DNA of 64,000 nt from the NCBI GenBank assembly GCA_015680905.1, contig CM027378.1, positions 4,030,001 to 4,094,000 of the forward strand. Reading direction: 5' to 3'. A program made the position numbers and the translations under genes. Under the pieces are notes generated by a model. The model ran no database searches. It had not been told where the DNA came from and saw nothing but the letters and a program-made list of their open reading frames with translations. Positions 10,049 to 22,925 of the stretch are shown here, in pieces. This DNA is from Coptis chinensis. Lineage: Eukaryota; Streptophyta; Magnoliopsida; Ranunculales; Ranunculaceae. Positions within the stretch are counted from its first letter, which is position 1. Every line of letters begins with the position of its first letter.

Positions 10049-13000
10049 ATGCCCCCCACAACTAGAAGAATGTCATTCCCTAGAGTTGTTATAGAAAGAG
10101 ACACTGACTCTGAAGAAAGCTCTTCAGAAGAAGAAGAAGAGCCTCAAAACTTTGATCATGAAGTAGAAGTAGAAGTAGAAGTAGAAGTAGAAGAAGAAGA
10201 AGTTATTGAGAATGAAAAGGAAGCAAAAGTTTTAGAGGATGTGAAGAAGAAAGGGAAGGCTCCAATAACTATTAGTCTCAAGAAAGTCTGCAAAGTATGT
10301 TCTTTCTAGGCTTTTCCTTTAAACACGTTTGATTATTTAAAAAAAAAATAAAAATAAATGGTATTTGGTTTTCAGGTATGTAAACAAACAGGTCATGAAG
10401 CTGGATTTAAAGGTGCTACATACATAGATTGTCCAATGAAGCCTTGTTATTTATGTAAAATGCCTGGTAATAATTCTTGCCCTCATTTCCAACTTTTACT
10501 TTTTAACATTTTTATGTTCAATCTAGTAAATATATGTTTTTTTGTTATGGTAAGGTCATACTACAATGACTTGCCCACATAGAGTTTCGATGGAACATGG
10601 AGTTGTCCCTGCGCGGAAGAGGAGCACTCGGAGTCCTTTAGATTTTGTGTTCGAACGACAGATTAGAACTAATGTTCCTAAGGTATGCTAGAGTGAGACT
10701 TGGAATTATTATTGTTTTTTCAATAATTCATTCATTTTGTTTCGTTTACTTTTTCCCATTTGTTTTTTTTATAAATAGATGTATTTTAGTGTTTACTTAT
10801 TTCTTTGGGATCAGCACAACTGGAACATGATCTCTTAGATAGATTCCCCCCAAAATTTGCGTATGTGATATTGTCTGTGACCAGAGCAAAATTCGCCTCA
10901 GCTGCACAGGGGTGGACATAAAGCAGGGCTAGGAGGGGCTATACCGCCCCCCATCGTTCTCAGAAGAATTAAAATACTATATATACTATATATTTTTTAA
11001 CAACTTAACATCCTATATATACTTGGTTCTAAGTTTAACTCCATAGTATTCCCCCTTGACATGAAATCCTGGTTCCGCCCTTGTGGCTGCATATGACTTT
11101 TTGTGAAGTTGGTAGATAGGGCTTTTTAGAATAAATTTTCTGGCTCAAAATTGTATCATTTTCACTAACACTATATTTCATGCGACATGAAATTTATTTT
11201 TAAGCTAAGTTACATTGACACGGATACGAAGTCTTTGACACAGCAAAGTATCAAAAATTGAGGTGTATTACACGCAATATGTATCCGTGTCGGACACTTG
11301 GATATGTATCTAACACAGATTATTTTTGAAATATGGTGTGTTCATGTAACACAGTTTTTAAGAATGCCGCAAGGTAAAAAATACTGATTGAAATTTTCAT
11401 AAGTTGTAGATTAAATGCAGCACCTGATTCTATGATATGTTAATTTTTTTTAAATGGAGCATGTGCACTTCTTTGGTAGTTGGGCCCTGTATTTGTAAGT
11501 TGTTCTAGTATTTTTCTGTATGGGGCTTCAAAAATCTGAATAGCATGACCGTTTGTTCTGAAGTTCTACTGAAAGAAGATAATGAAATTTTATTAGTGAT
11601 TGGAATATCTCCATGGTGTTTGTGTTTAAACTTTTACTGCCTGTTTGATAGATCAAGCCAGCATTTGTGGTTCCAGATCAAGTAGATTGTGCGGTTATCA
11701 GATACCACAGTAGACGCGTAACTTGCTTGGAGTTTCATCCAACTAATAATCACATTCTACTATCAGGGGATAAGGTAGATAGACCTTTATTTAAATTGTT
11801 GTAGGAAACCATTTTATTTTTATTTTTATTTTATTTTATTTGTGTGTGTGTGTGCACGCTGCTTTGCTTTATTAACGTTTTCATTAGCTTTTACATGAGA
11901 TATAAGAGGGAAGGAATGCAATTGTTTGCTGACAAGTACTTGTTGCTTACTTCTCTTTATATGACAAAGAAAGGGCAACTTGGAGTTTGGGATTATGATA
12001 AAGTACATGAAAAGACGGTTTATAGCAACATACATTCTTGTATCCTGAACAATATGAGGTGAGCCTACCTCCTCAATAGACACAGTTTATGTTACTTTAG
12101 CATTTCATGTTAGTTTCCTTTTATATATATCAAAGTTCCACACAAGAAAGGTGAAACTTTTTCTATCGCATGCAGGTTCAGTCCATCCAACGATGGAACC
12201 TTATATGCAGCATCGTCTGATGGGACCATAAGTTGCACAGACTTGGAGACTGGGATGTCATCTGCTTTGATGAATCTTAATCCTGATGGATGGCATGTAT
12301 GTTTTTTCACTTGAGCTTTCTTCAACGATTTCATATTAACGAGGTCACCTGGAAAGCTTTATTTTGACCTCGGTCCATATTTAACCAGATTGGTAAATTA
12401 TTTCAGAAATTGTATTGAATCTTTAGTACTTTTTTGTTTAAATTTACATAGTTTTGAGCAAAAATCAGGTCCAGTTTGTTGCTTGATTAAGTTTCTATAT
12501 ATGTGGAGATTATGTTGTTTTCCCTTCCCACGTTCTTTTGGGTTTGGAGATTTAACAAATTTGTTGAACGTATTGTACATCTAGTTTCGATCGCACATTT
12601 TTTGTTATTGCGAGTAATTTTGAAATTGTAGGCATAGCTGGTCATTTTATCCTGATGCTTCGTCAAGTTTTCCTGTCGAAATAATTGCAAGATAAGGAAC
12701 TTCTATTGGTACTTGGTTTGTAATGGCACCTTTGTAGGTCTGCAGAAATCATTTAGATGCTTAAAGAAACCATTTTTTCCCCAAGTATTTTAATCTGTAG
12801 ATCTGTGACAAGTTCACAGCTAATTGCTATTGATGGGTGTGTTAGCACGTATGAGGCAGTAGCTTGTGCGGAAATCAATAAAGTAGACAAGCAAACTTGA
12901 AAACCGCATATATTTGGATCTATTTATATTTAATTAGTCTCCAATTTCCATTGTAATTTGCAAATGGTTTAATTTTATATATTTATTTATTTTTATTAGG

Positions 13001-14908
13001 GTCCAAGTAGTTGGAGAATGTTGTATGGCATGGATGTCAATGCAGATAAAAGTCTTGTGCTTGTTGCAGACAACATTGGATATCTTTATATGTGAGTATA
13101 TAAATTAATGCTTTAAGAAGCTGAGTTGTTTGAGCTTCATTGTAGATACATCTCAATACATGTTTGGACTTGTTGATTTCATCCAATTAATAAAAATTAG
13201 GAATGAAACAAGCCCATCTTGTATGGGCTGCATGTCAAGCATTTTACTAGTTCTCCAATGGCTTCTTAGTTCTCGAATGTCTTCCATTTTCAGTGTTTTT
13301 TTGTACCATCTTTTTTAAGTAGATGTTCGATTCAAGTTTGATAATGATGAAAAGTTCCACATTCCTGGTAAAAAGGGAAAAGATAACTCGGAAATTAGAT
13401 GAAATTCCCCAATTCTATTTTCAGGATGGATATGCGCTCCCACAACAAGACTGGTGAGGAGATTTTAATCCATAAAAAGGGCAGCAAAGTTGTTGGTCTG
13501 CAATGCAACCCTGTTCAGCCAGAGCTGCTTCTTAGTTGTGGGAATGATCACTTTGTAAGTTCTAAAACTTGATTATACATATTGGTCAATGTTAATTTAA
13601 CCCACATAGATAATTACAAAATGTTTATTTCTAGATCAAGTTTCAAAATATATATTAGTTTTCTCAGGCTCGTATTTGGGACATGCGTAAATTAGAAGCC
13701 CAGTCATCCCTCGTAGATCTCCCACACAAACGTGTTGTGAACGCAGCATATTTCTCTCCAAGATCAGGCAGCAAAATACTTACAACAGCTCAGGACAACA
13801 GAATTCGAATATGGGATTCCATCTTTGGGAATTTGGAATCCCCAAGCCGAGAGATCGTTCATAGCCATGATTTTAACCGACATTTGACTCCTTTTCGAGC
13901 TGAATGGGATCCAAAGGTGATTAATTCATATTTCGTGTGAAATACCTTTCATTCAAATTTCTGAAGTATCTTTTGGTTGCAGGACCCATCAGAGTCTCTT
14001 GCAGTTATTGGCCGCTACATAAGTGAGAACTATAATGGCGCAGCCTTGCACCCCATAGACTTCATCGACACCAGTACAGGACAACTGGTTGCTCAGGTCA
14101 TGGAACCAAACATCACAACTATAAGTCCCGTTAACAAGCTACATCCACGTGACAATGTCATGGCAACTGGGAGCTCAAGGTTAGTGTTGTATCTTCTTGC
14201 TATGCTGCATCTTTTTTAAATCGCATCATGCCTATATAATGCTATATCTAGATGACAGATGACCTTTAATTAACTTAGAGATTCCTTACTAACCTTATAT
14301 TTAGTTATTGTTTTCTTGTTTTTTATCTGGTAAGAGGTAGAGACGTTTAAAGAATTTCTAGAGGTAGATTTCAAAGAAAACAAGAACACACCCATAATGA
14401 AAAAAGAAAAGACAACAACCAAGACACTCAATTCACCCAGAATTTAGATTAACAAGCACCAAAGTTTCAATTTCGTCAAATTTTAGTTTCTGTAAAATCA
14501 AAAAGGTCAGACCATAAGGGGAAGGCTTTAATTTTCCCTCTGGCAGTCTGCCTTGTATGTTATGAACTATTATCACATTTGCAAGTATGTTACATTTTCT
14601 GTCTCCTACCCTACATTTCCTAGTTGTTTACTGTCCCTTTAACTGTTACAATTATTAGGTCACTTTTCATTTGGAGGACCAAAGATGACTCTGAGCTTGT
14701 CCAAGAGAAAGACGAAAGGAAGATTATTCTCTGTGGAAAATCTGGAAAGAAACCCAAGGGGAAGTTTGATTGTGGAAGTGATGATGATTCTGACAATGAT
14801 ACATTCAGCCCCAAGGGCAAGAAGTCTAAATCCAACAAATCTGAAGCAAAACCAAGTAGCTATACTTTGAACAAGTTTAAAACCAAGTCTACGAAATCAT
14901 CCAAGTAA
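10049..14908 (+). CDS. DDB2: DNA damage-binding protein 2 (DDB2), 11 exons, about 571 aa
   Basis: Exons: 10049-10294, 10376-10466, 10555-10682, 11652-11774, 11970-12058, 12176-12296, 13000-13091, 13425-13554, 13668-13916, 13983-14179, 14659-14908, all in phase. The N-terminus is acidic. It is followed by a Zn region (residues about 79-125) with CKVCKQTGH and a perfect CX2CX4HX4C knuckle, [17 protein letters not shown]40 propeller follows (about 155-500) with [27 protein letters not shown] and RIRIWDS. The WDxR box IWDMR (about 343-347) is the known DDB1-contact motif of CUL4 substrate receptors. The Lys/Ser-rich tail ends KSTKSSK. Length fits Arabidopsis DDB2 (about 557). Known role: recognising UV photolesions in chromatin and starting global-genome nucleotide excision repair in the nucleus. 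It is convergent with the DUF724 gene whose stop codon lies at 15,556. Confidence 0.95.
10160..10189 (+). repeat. DDB2: In-frame GAAGTA hexanucleotide repeat in DDB2 exon 1
   Basis: Five perfect copies of GAAGTA encode alternating Glu-Val, then GAA codons extend an acidic run. Unit-number changes would keep the frame, so this is a likely length polymorphism in the acidic N-terminus. Confidence 0.9.
10907..11083. mobile_element. Small hAT-like MITE in DDB2 intron 3
   Basis: The ends are CAGGGGTGGA and, reverse-complemented, CAAGGGCGGA. Flanking 8-mers CAGCTGCA and TGGCTGCA match at six of eight positions, consistent with an aged hAT target duplication. Confidence 0.55.
11205..11354 (-). mobile_element. 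hAT-like MITE, 150 bp, perfect 8-bp target duplication (copy 1)
   Basis: TTTTTAAG lies directly before (11197-11204) and directly after (11355-11362). The element starts CTAAGTTACATTGACACGG and ends, reverse-complemented, CTGTGTTACATG. It shares its ends and the inner ATCAAAAATTGAGGT block with 29901-30067 in opposite orientation. It lies in DDB2 intron 3. Confidence 0.85.
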
Positions 14909-15555
14909 AAGTCCAAAATTGTCCCAAGTAAAATTATGTTACATTACGTGGAGATGAAATTTTGCAGTAATGTTTTAGGCATCTCATGTACCATTTTTGT
15001 AAATTTTGCTAGCAAATCTTGTTTTGTATATATGGATACTAAGTTTGTATACACCCTTGTCTTCATTTTTGTTTAGGGGTCTTTTCTTTTGTAACCCAGT
15101 TCCATTTTTATAGGGCGAGAACATTTCTGCTGGAAGTTTTATAGTATTTTGTGCAGTCTAATCTGTATAATGGTTTTATAATCTGGAAGAATAGCAGTAA
15201 CACATGGAGCTTGTCCAGTATATTAACACATGGAATACAGTTGGGCATGTATCAGAGAGTTGAACGAACACTAAAGAAAGGAGCTAGGATTGAATGGTTT
15301 AGTGGAGGGTGACTCTGAAGACTGGTTGAGACTTGAGACAGCTATAAATTAAAAAGAGATGCTACAGTAAGGCATTGGGTAGCAAATCATTCTGAACCAA
15401 AGCTAGAAGCATCATTTTCAAAAATTGGATTCTTAACATCTGTAAAAACTTAGTTTTAGCAAGTTAGTAACACGTTTATATCTGAAACTAATCAAATCAA
15501 CAACAGCCTGCAGAAATTCAAGTTAGGTGCCATCAATCCTCAATCTTGTGAAGAC
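14909..15555. other. Convergent 3' ends of DDB2 and DUF724 copy A
   Basis: No gene here. DDB2 (+) and DUF724 copy A (-) run towards each other. The stretch at about 15,295-15,420 is similar to 28,600-28,700, the 3' flank of copy B, and marks one limit of the tandem duplication. Confidence 0.5.
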
Positions 15556-18500
15556 TTATGTGGTCTTATTCTCCATTACAACCATTTGCTGCTGCTTCAT
15601 AATTTCAGCTATCGATTCTTGAAGCTCCCTAAACTTCTCGTCAATTTCATCCACTACCGAAATTATCGACTCTTCTTTTTCTTCCTTGCCAATCTGCCCT
15701 TTGACTTGCTCGAACTCCTCATGAAGCCGTGCTCGGGTATCTTTGATTCTTAGCAACTTCTTTATCCGAGCTCGTACAGGGTGAACATTAAAGCCATTGG
15801 CTTCCAACTCGATAAGAGTCTCTAGTTCGTTTTCGAAAGTGCTATAAGGTTCATCGAGCTGAGCCTTGTTTACTTTGTCAATCACATTGGCAAAGGTTAG
15901 CATGTAACCTAGAGCTTGTCCTTCACGAAGTAACTCATTCACTTGTTGTAGGGGATGGAAATGGGGATGCTGAGGCATCAAACGGAATACTTCCATAGAC
16001 TCCACATTCCCCCAAAGAGGATAGCTCTTGGTAAAGGGCAAACTTCCATTCTCAAAAGTTACCTCATCACTTCTATGATCAACCAAGAATGCTTGCGGAA
16101 CCGTCTCCTTTTCTACATCTTCTATGGCCTTGTAACATTGGTTCCCAGTATCTGTATGTCCTTCCAAATTCAATGGACACTTAGCCAAACACAAAGACTT
16201 TGGAACTTCATGGCCATGCATCGAAGCTTCTCTCGAGGTAACTGCTACATTCAGCTGGGATGTAACTCGGTTATCAGGTGAACCTTCTGCACAAAGCAAG
16301 GATTAATTAGATAAACCAGAACATTTCCGTCACTTTGCAGTTTCATGTGATGTACTTCCTGTTTATGGAACACCATTAAAATGACTGGGGAGCTTTGTGT
16401 CTATGATCCAGAATACCATAATGTGTATTTTGTTTAGGGGATGACAAAAAACTTGAAAGTCAAAAGATTCCCCAGAGAACACTCAGCTTGTTAGCAACAG
16501 AAGTGACAGAATATTGTCTCTTTTCAACTAATATTAATCAATAGTTTGAGAGGTTATGCATGTCACAATGAAATATTATCTTTCTCCTGATGCTTATAAC
16601 TAGTAAAAAATCACATCCATGATTCCATGAAACAATGTGAAACTGTGAACTATTACATACCTTCTACTGAAACTTCTGAAACCATTCCTTCTGACTGGTC
16701 TTCTGTATCCGTGTCCTTAGTTGTCTGCTTTCCTTCCCCTTCATTCTGTAGTTTCAACTCCTGTGCAAGTGAAAGAAGAGATCATAACAACATCACTAAG
16801 GATAAACCCCTCCTAGGAGCAAATACTTACATTCCAAACCTGGCTTTTCAGGATAATCGATGAGGATCGAACAAGATCCTTTTGAGAAGTCTGCACTTGC
16901 GATTCTGATGAAGCACACTGTTCTCCTTCTCTGGAATGCAGTGTCACACTACTACACTCAGATACACTGCTAATTTTCTCCTGTGCTGAACTCGGTGTTG
17001 GAAAATCATTCGACCCTGCTGATGTACTAGACAGCATATCAATCCAGCTTTGGGTTTTGTCATGCTTCTCTATATGAGCAGCTGCTTCACCCTTTGTGGT
17101 TGGCATGTCCAAATCAAAAGATGTCCTTGGCTTAGCCATGAATCGAATGGGTCCTTCTCTTTTGGGATGAGTTGTTAGAGACAGGGAACCCTCTGTCACT
17201 TCTCTCTTTGACTTATTGCAAGGTGGTAACGACTTGGCTTTGCTTTCAGGAACAGATTGTTTGATATTCATCTTTTTTGGACTTAATCCATTCACAATTT
17301 CATTTCTTAAACCAATGTTGCTGCCGTGCGGCGACTGTGCCGGAACAGTTTTTCTGATTTCATCTTGATTTTGTTTTATGACTATATCCTGTAAGAAAAG
17401 GTCAAGATTACAATATCATCAAGTAATTTAATATCTGTGAGTCTTGTAACATAAATCATAGAGTACGCATGCTCCAGAACTCATAAATTTCATGGATGGG
17501 AAATCACACTACCGAAACCTCTTACCAACCAAGAACCATATGAAAAACAGACAACTTGTATAGATCGACCATGAGCAGGCATATAAAACTTGAGTGTCAC
17601 AGTCAATTAGAATTAAAATAGTAGTTACCAGCTAGTGTATCATTTTATTTACAAGGTATCATGCATCACGGCAATATTGAGTTTTAATAGAAAAGAAGTT
17701 TCTGTACCGTATCATGCACACATCATTCAAGGTGTTAGAAAAGGAACAAATCTCTGCTCCAACAGAATCAGACGTAGTGTTCTCGACTTACTAGGCTATA
17801 TAGTTTTCTAATTTTTCCATTTTATATCGTGATTGTGTAGATATAGTGTTCTGGACTTGCTAGGCTATATTGTTTTCTCATTTTTCAATTCTACATCATG
17901 ATTCAGTGATTCTGTATTATCTTTTAGTTATGAATTACTTATTATCATTTAACATTAATCATTATTTTTAAGGTTTGAAGTTTAATTTTCTTAAAAAATT
18001 CATCAATTAAAAGATGCCCTTTTCTTATCTCCAGCATCTCATCCAAACAAAAACAAGGAAGAAAAAAATAGAAAAAAGAAAAGGAACTTCAACTAAGTAA
18101 CACACATTTGATAACCTACACTGTCAATCAAATTGCATTTTGAGATATTTTGTGCTAATGATTGCCACGCCTACCAGCATTACTTCAACATGCCAGTTTA
18201 CCTACGACTCACAATAAAGTATAAACAATGACTACTTGTGCCTTTGCAAGTTCAGAAATAATTGATACTTGCAATGGTAAAAGATTACATGTCTCATGCA
18301 TGTTTTATGTTTGAAGCAATAACAGTCAGTGTACTTTGACAATTTAGTCATTCACCATGGAGCATCACTAAGAATACAGACAACATCGAGTAAGGCATAC
18401 AACAGTAAGCATCTTGCGTTCTGGCCAGATTCCTGGCTATCATTCAATATGGAAGCACCCTTAATTTTGTTTTACTTTGCAGCGTGGGATGTACTGGTAT

Positions 18501-19819
18501 ACTTCAATTAACACGTGGAGTCCTTTCCACAATATGAATCCAAATAACAGATAAGCGTCTATTACACAAACCAACATAAGTATCTTTCCACAAACAAAAC
18601 AAAACACAGATTACACATTGCAAAAGGTGCAACAGCAAACACATACAATGTACAATCATTATAACAATCACTAAACAAAGTAAACATAAATCACTCGATG
18701 GATGCTAAAAAAGCTAGAGTGCACCACAAAACTTCAAGCATCCCACAATTTGCTTCAACGTTTCATCGAATACATACACTTTATAATCATCATATAATAA
18801 TTAAACATAAATCACTCTTAAGATGCTTCGAATGCTAGGACACACCTCCTAACATTAAGGAACATAAATGTTTCATCAAATATAATAATTCCACAATCAT
18901 GTAGACATTTAATAATAATACAAAAATGTAAAGTTTAAATAGTAACACCTTATCTTTAGAAGCTTCAACCACACGATATATGTTCTTCAAGCTGCAGTGG
19001 CTGCACCATTTTGGCAAAACCGCAAAACTAATCAAATTTTATTCTAAAAACATTGGAATGAATTTAAAAAGAAAAAATCACTATGTACATAAGAAGAAAA
19101 AAAATGCAAAAAGAATTAATGACTCTGATCTGCACATTGTTGAATTTGAAAGCTAATTGGACATGGTTACGGCAAGTACATGAAGAATAAAGAGTGTGAC
19201 TGCCTTACATGTTTATGTGGTTCATCAAGGAGGAGGTGTCAATTCTTGTTACAGGAGGAGGATTTCTGCCACTAAATACAAAGCTAATTCGGTCAGCAAG
19301 AAATATTCAAGTTCCAAACTTAGATGCTTACGTTGATCTATTCTTGCAAGGATGATAGGCAAACATAAAGAGAGTTAAGACATCAATATATAGCATCAAT
19401 CATGAATTAAACGTGAACACTCACAGGGTAATTGATGTAATAGAACTCTGTGCCGAGACAGAATATTGGGGCTGTCTAAGCCATGGACGCGGGTTGGTTG
19501 TAAAGAAGTGAACTCTCGGTGTCTCATAGCATGGAGTGCAAGTGGGCACCTTTTCCCTTGAAACAGGATGTACTGCTGGTTCAGAAGTGACCACGTTATT
19601 AACGGCTTCCCTCTTATCATTTTTTTCTTCTCTTTCTGCAGTATTTGATATGCCTTGACCGCTCGCTTGATGCTCAATCTTTTGAATCTTCTTCCTTTCT
19701 GCCCGTGCACATTGTGCCAACGCAGGACTTGAGATACGCAGTTGTGTATATATCTCCCTTTCCCTTTCCCTTCGAGCACGTTGTGCTCTCACACGCTTTG
19801 GTAAGTATAACTCAGTCAT
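15556..19819 (-). CDS. DUF724-domain protein, copy A (6-exon layout; exon 2 damaged)
   Basis: Minus-strand exons by comparison with copy B: 19425-19819, 19209-19342 (damaged), 18949-18991, 16831-17388, 16661-16760, 15556-16286. Exon 6 holds the DUF724 domain: LPFTKSYPLWGNVESMEVFR, MPQHPHFHPL, REGQALGYMLTF, then a coiled coil. DUF724 proteins are plant-specific, often linked with Agenet domains and suggested to act in nuclear or RNA-related processes; no Agenet domain is seen here. Exon 1 has roughly two LYLPKRVRAQRARRERER-type repeats. In the frame used by copy B, exon 2 has TAA and TGA stops (the TGA replaces CGA) and is one base shorter; no frame is open throughout. The intact exon 2 of copy B is 135 nt, so skipping it keeps phase. 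An exon 1-3-4-5-6 message would encode about 608 residues. It could be a functional paralogue with exon skipping or a young pseudogene. Confidence 0.7.
17773..17902. repeat. Two-copy tandem repeat in DUF724 copy A intron 3
   Basis: A unit of about 61 bp containing CTAGGCTATAT and TTTTCTAATTTTTC occurs twice (17773-17833 and 17842-17902) with about ten differences. It is intronic and non-coding. Confidence 0.75.
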
Positions 19820-20546
19820 CAAGGATATCTCTATTCGTTTTGCTCAACTGAGTAGCTTGACATAATTACTTGGTAACAAATAAAAAAAATATCCACGTCA
19901 TATTCCGAAGGAAATATACAACAATACATAACAACAAGCTAGCGTAAGAAACAATTGATCTTGAGAAGTGTCAATTGAATGTTTGTCTTTGTCCATGCTC
20001 AGTTCATATGGTAAAGCAAACAAAACACTAATACAACTGATTACGAAATGTAGGGGACTAAAATTTGCCTTGACTTAATTGGCTTTTGGTGCTAAACATT
20101 CTTGTATGTGAAAGAATATCATGATCATTATTTCCAGTGGTTTATAATGTCAATTGCAGTATTGCTACAATAAAATTACGACTCAATTTTAAACATACCA
20201 GTATTTGTATTTGTATCCAGTGGATTCCCCTACTAGTTTGCAGAATGTTTTTTTTTTTTTTTTTTTTTTTTTCCGGCCTCATTTATTGTTACTCCCAAGT
20301 CCTGACTATTTATTTTCTCTTCAACCAAGTGGCTATTCGAAATTTCGAATGACAGACGTTAGAACGTTACGAATGATCTAACGGTTGGACTTGGAGGCCC
20401 GGCCCATTTAATGCACACATAAACAAACTCAATATTATAACTGTTAAAAAATACAATTAAAATCCGGAGTGATCTCAGACACACCCATAAAAACACTCCT
20501 ATAATCCATAACTAAAACATAAGTTTTTGTCATACCCTAATAATAA
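19820..20546. other. Upstream region of DUF724 copy A, duplicated at 27.65-28.5 kb
   Basis: No gene. It contains a poly(T) tract of more than 20 at about 20,247-20,272. Blocks here such as TTATTTCCAGTGGTTTATAA recur near 28,350 in the truncated third copy, so this is part of the old tandem unit and probably holds the copy A promoter. Confidence 0.55.
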
Positions 20547-22925
20547 CTAGTGAATGCCCGTGCCAGTCGGCACTCTAGACACATTGCTTTTGAACAACAC
20601 CCCAAGAGAGACTATCTCTATGGTAGCATTGGATTGATGATATAACCATTTCCAACAGTTTTATACTTCATAATCATTTCATACGCATACTCAAGTGAGT
20701 TTAATTATTGCAATTCTATGCATTTTATTTCTCAGGAACCAACTCATTACACATACCCTTATACATTCATTAATTCAATACATATCAGAATGAGAATGAT
20801 GAAAATAAAGGGAGAGAGTCTTCAATTAAGAGCATCATCATTTTTTTTTAAAAAAAATAAAAAAATCTAGCAAAGTCTCCTTTGTATTTTCAACATTTCA
20901 AAAACCTAAATCCTGTCATAACCTGAAAATCAAACAATACAATTCTCATAGATCAACCATACCAAAATATATAACTTCATATTTATACATAACACAAATT
21001 ACTTCTAAAACTAAAAGACAACTCATTAAACATTAAAGAAGACTTTGCATAATTTTTCACCTAAGACTAATTATAGTAACGAAAGGGAAAAATAAAATAA
21101 AATAAATACTCCACACTCAATCGATCGAAGTTCCTCATTTCTCTCATTCTCCCTCTATGCATCTTGTTCACACCATTTCTACCATATGGATAAATGAGCC
21201 ATGGAGCAAATACTACAATCATGTCATTTGAAAAATTATGGCAATTTAACTTTGTACACCGCAAACAAACCACATACACATGATTTTTTTAGACTTGATA
21301 CATTTAGCATATTGTTTACAAAAGAGATGGTTCTCAAAATAAAATAATCTCTATTCTTATTTTTAAGTATCCACGCTATCATCAAAAAAACAAACCTATC
21401 ATAAAAACTTACATAGCATATATATGGATACAACATATTCTTTAATTTCTAAACAAATAAAAGTAACATTCTTTAATTTCTCACTCACCTTTTCTCATTG
21501 GTATCGATGTTCTTAGAGAAAAACTTTTGGGTATACGACATTTGTGGTACAATTTCTTGCATTAGGTGGAAGAAAAACGGATATTCTTTTTGAAGAAGTA
21601 CATCTGGACATGGCCACATAGAGTTGCCCATGACTGAAAACCGGTGTCCTCAAATCAATGCCAACATATTTCACTGACTGACCTTGCGACTTATTAATTG
21701 TCATGGCATAAGCTAGTCGAACAGGGAATTGTCACTTTGATAGTTTGAAAGGCAACTCTGAATTTGAGGGAGCCAAAGATATTCTTGGGATGAGTACCGG
21801 ATTTCCAGCTTTCTCTCCTGTCAAAATTTTAGCTTGAAGGACTTTACTCGCACATTGAAGCACCATAAGTCGTGTCCCATTGCAAAGGCCATCTTTAGGT
21901 GCTATGTTCCTGAGCAACATTATAGGGCATCCAGGTTTTAACTTGAGATTGAAAGGTGGTAAGCTAGAAGGGTCGAGGGAGTTGAGAAACTCAGTGGGAT
22001 AGTGTGCCCTACTTGGATTATCAATATCATCTTCGATAATTTTCTCTGCAGCCAAATACTCGAGCGCTTCACCAGGGAACAAATTCAGTGCAACCTCATT
22101 AATTGCACTCACATCATCATTACGGGCAGCAAGAATAGTACGATCAGTTAAGAAAGTTGGAGACGGTGTGTCCATAACATCCAATTGGGGATAGACAGAG
22201 AAGATGAGTTCTTGGATATTGGTACACTTGCGGATTCCATTCGGCAATTGTACGCATTCTTTGGGATTCGAACCAATCTAAATGAATCAAAGCAAAAAAT
22301 GAATTCATTAGTTTCTAAAATAGTTCGTTTATATATGGAACTAATAGAGAAAAATCATTCTAATTAGAAGGCATTAATAGCACACCTCCAACAAAAAATC
22401 GGCGAATTCGACATTCTTAGACTCCGCCATTTCAAGCCGCATGTTCTGTACCAAGTGCAAAACTTCTAAATAACTCCAAAGGAAAGAGCGCCGTAGTGAT
22501 GCACCAACAAATTGCTCTCTCTGGCCTAACGGTATAACAGGTAGTGTTTGTCAAAAATCACCACCAAGAACTGTAGTGATACCACCAAATATCTTCTTGT
22601 TTCCACAAATATCTTGAAGTGTTCTATCCACAGCCTCAACACAGTATCTATGTTGCATGGGCACCTCGTCCCAAACAATTAGTTTTGTTTCTTTAAATAG
22701 GTCAGCAAGGTCTGAATGTTTAGCAAAGCCGCAAAAAGTGGTATCCATCACATCAATTGGAATTTTAAATGTAGAATGAGTAGTGCGTCCACCAAACAAT
22801 AACAAATATGCAATTCCCGATGATGCCACCATGATAACAATAAGGCCCATGCTGCGGCATGCCTTTGCAATTGTATTATACAAAAAAGTTTTCCCTGTAC
22901 CAGCTGCTCCATTCAAAAAGAAAAG
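20547..22925 (-). mobile_element. 3' part of a Helitron, 5' end lost
   Basis: On the minus strand the sequence ends with a GTGCC-GACT-GGCAC hairpin (20560-20573), then GGGCATTCA and CTAG (20547-20550), followed by T. That is the known Helitron 3' signature: a short hairpin about ten bases before CTRR, inserted between A and T. A PIF1-type helicase lies upstream on the same strand. The Helitron is cut near 22,920 by the junction with a copia fragment, so Rep and the 5' TC end are missing. Confidence 0.82.
21513..22918 (-). pseudogene. Helitron PIF1-like helicase, decayed C-terminal part
   Basis: The reading begins at Walker A ([19 protein letters not shown]), then the Walker B-like LIVWDEVPM and a LGGDF block. 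The next exon reads QTLPVIPLGQREQFVGASLR after a TGA stop. After a short intron come [40 protein letters not shown], a TGA, and [10 protein letters not shown] with [10 protein letters not shown]. Order and motifs match the helicase part of plant RepHel proteins, which unwind DNA during rolling-circle transposition. Both TGA codons stand where Arg (CGA) is expected, which fits deamination of methylated CpG. The start is lost at the copia junction. No activity is expected. Confidence 0.88.

Noticed and set aside
21067..21436. Minus-strand frames between the Helitron terminus and helicase
   Set aside because: Low-complexity AT-rich translation with no helicase or other motif; treated as Helitron 3' non-coding DNA.
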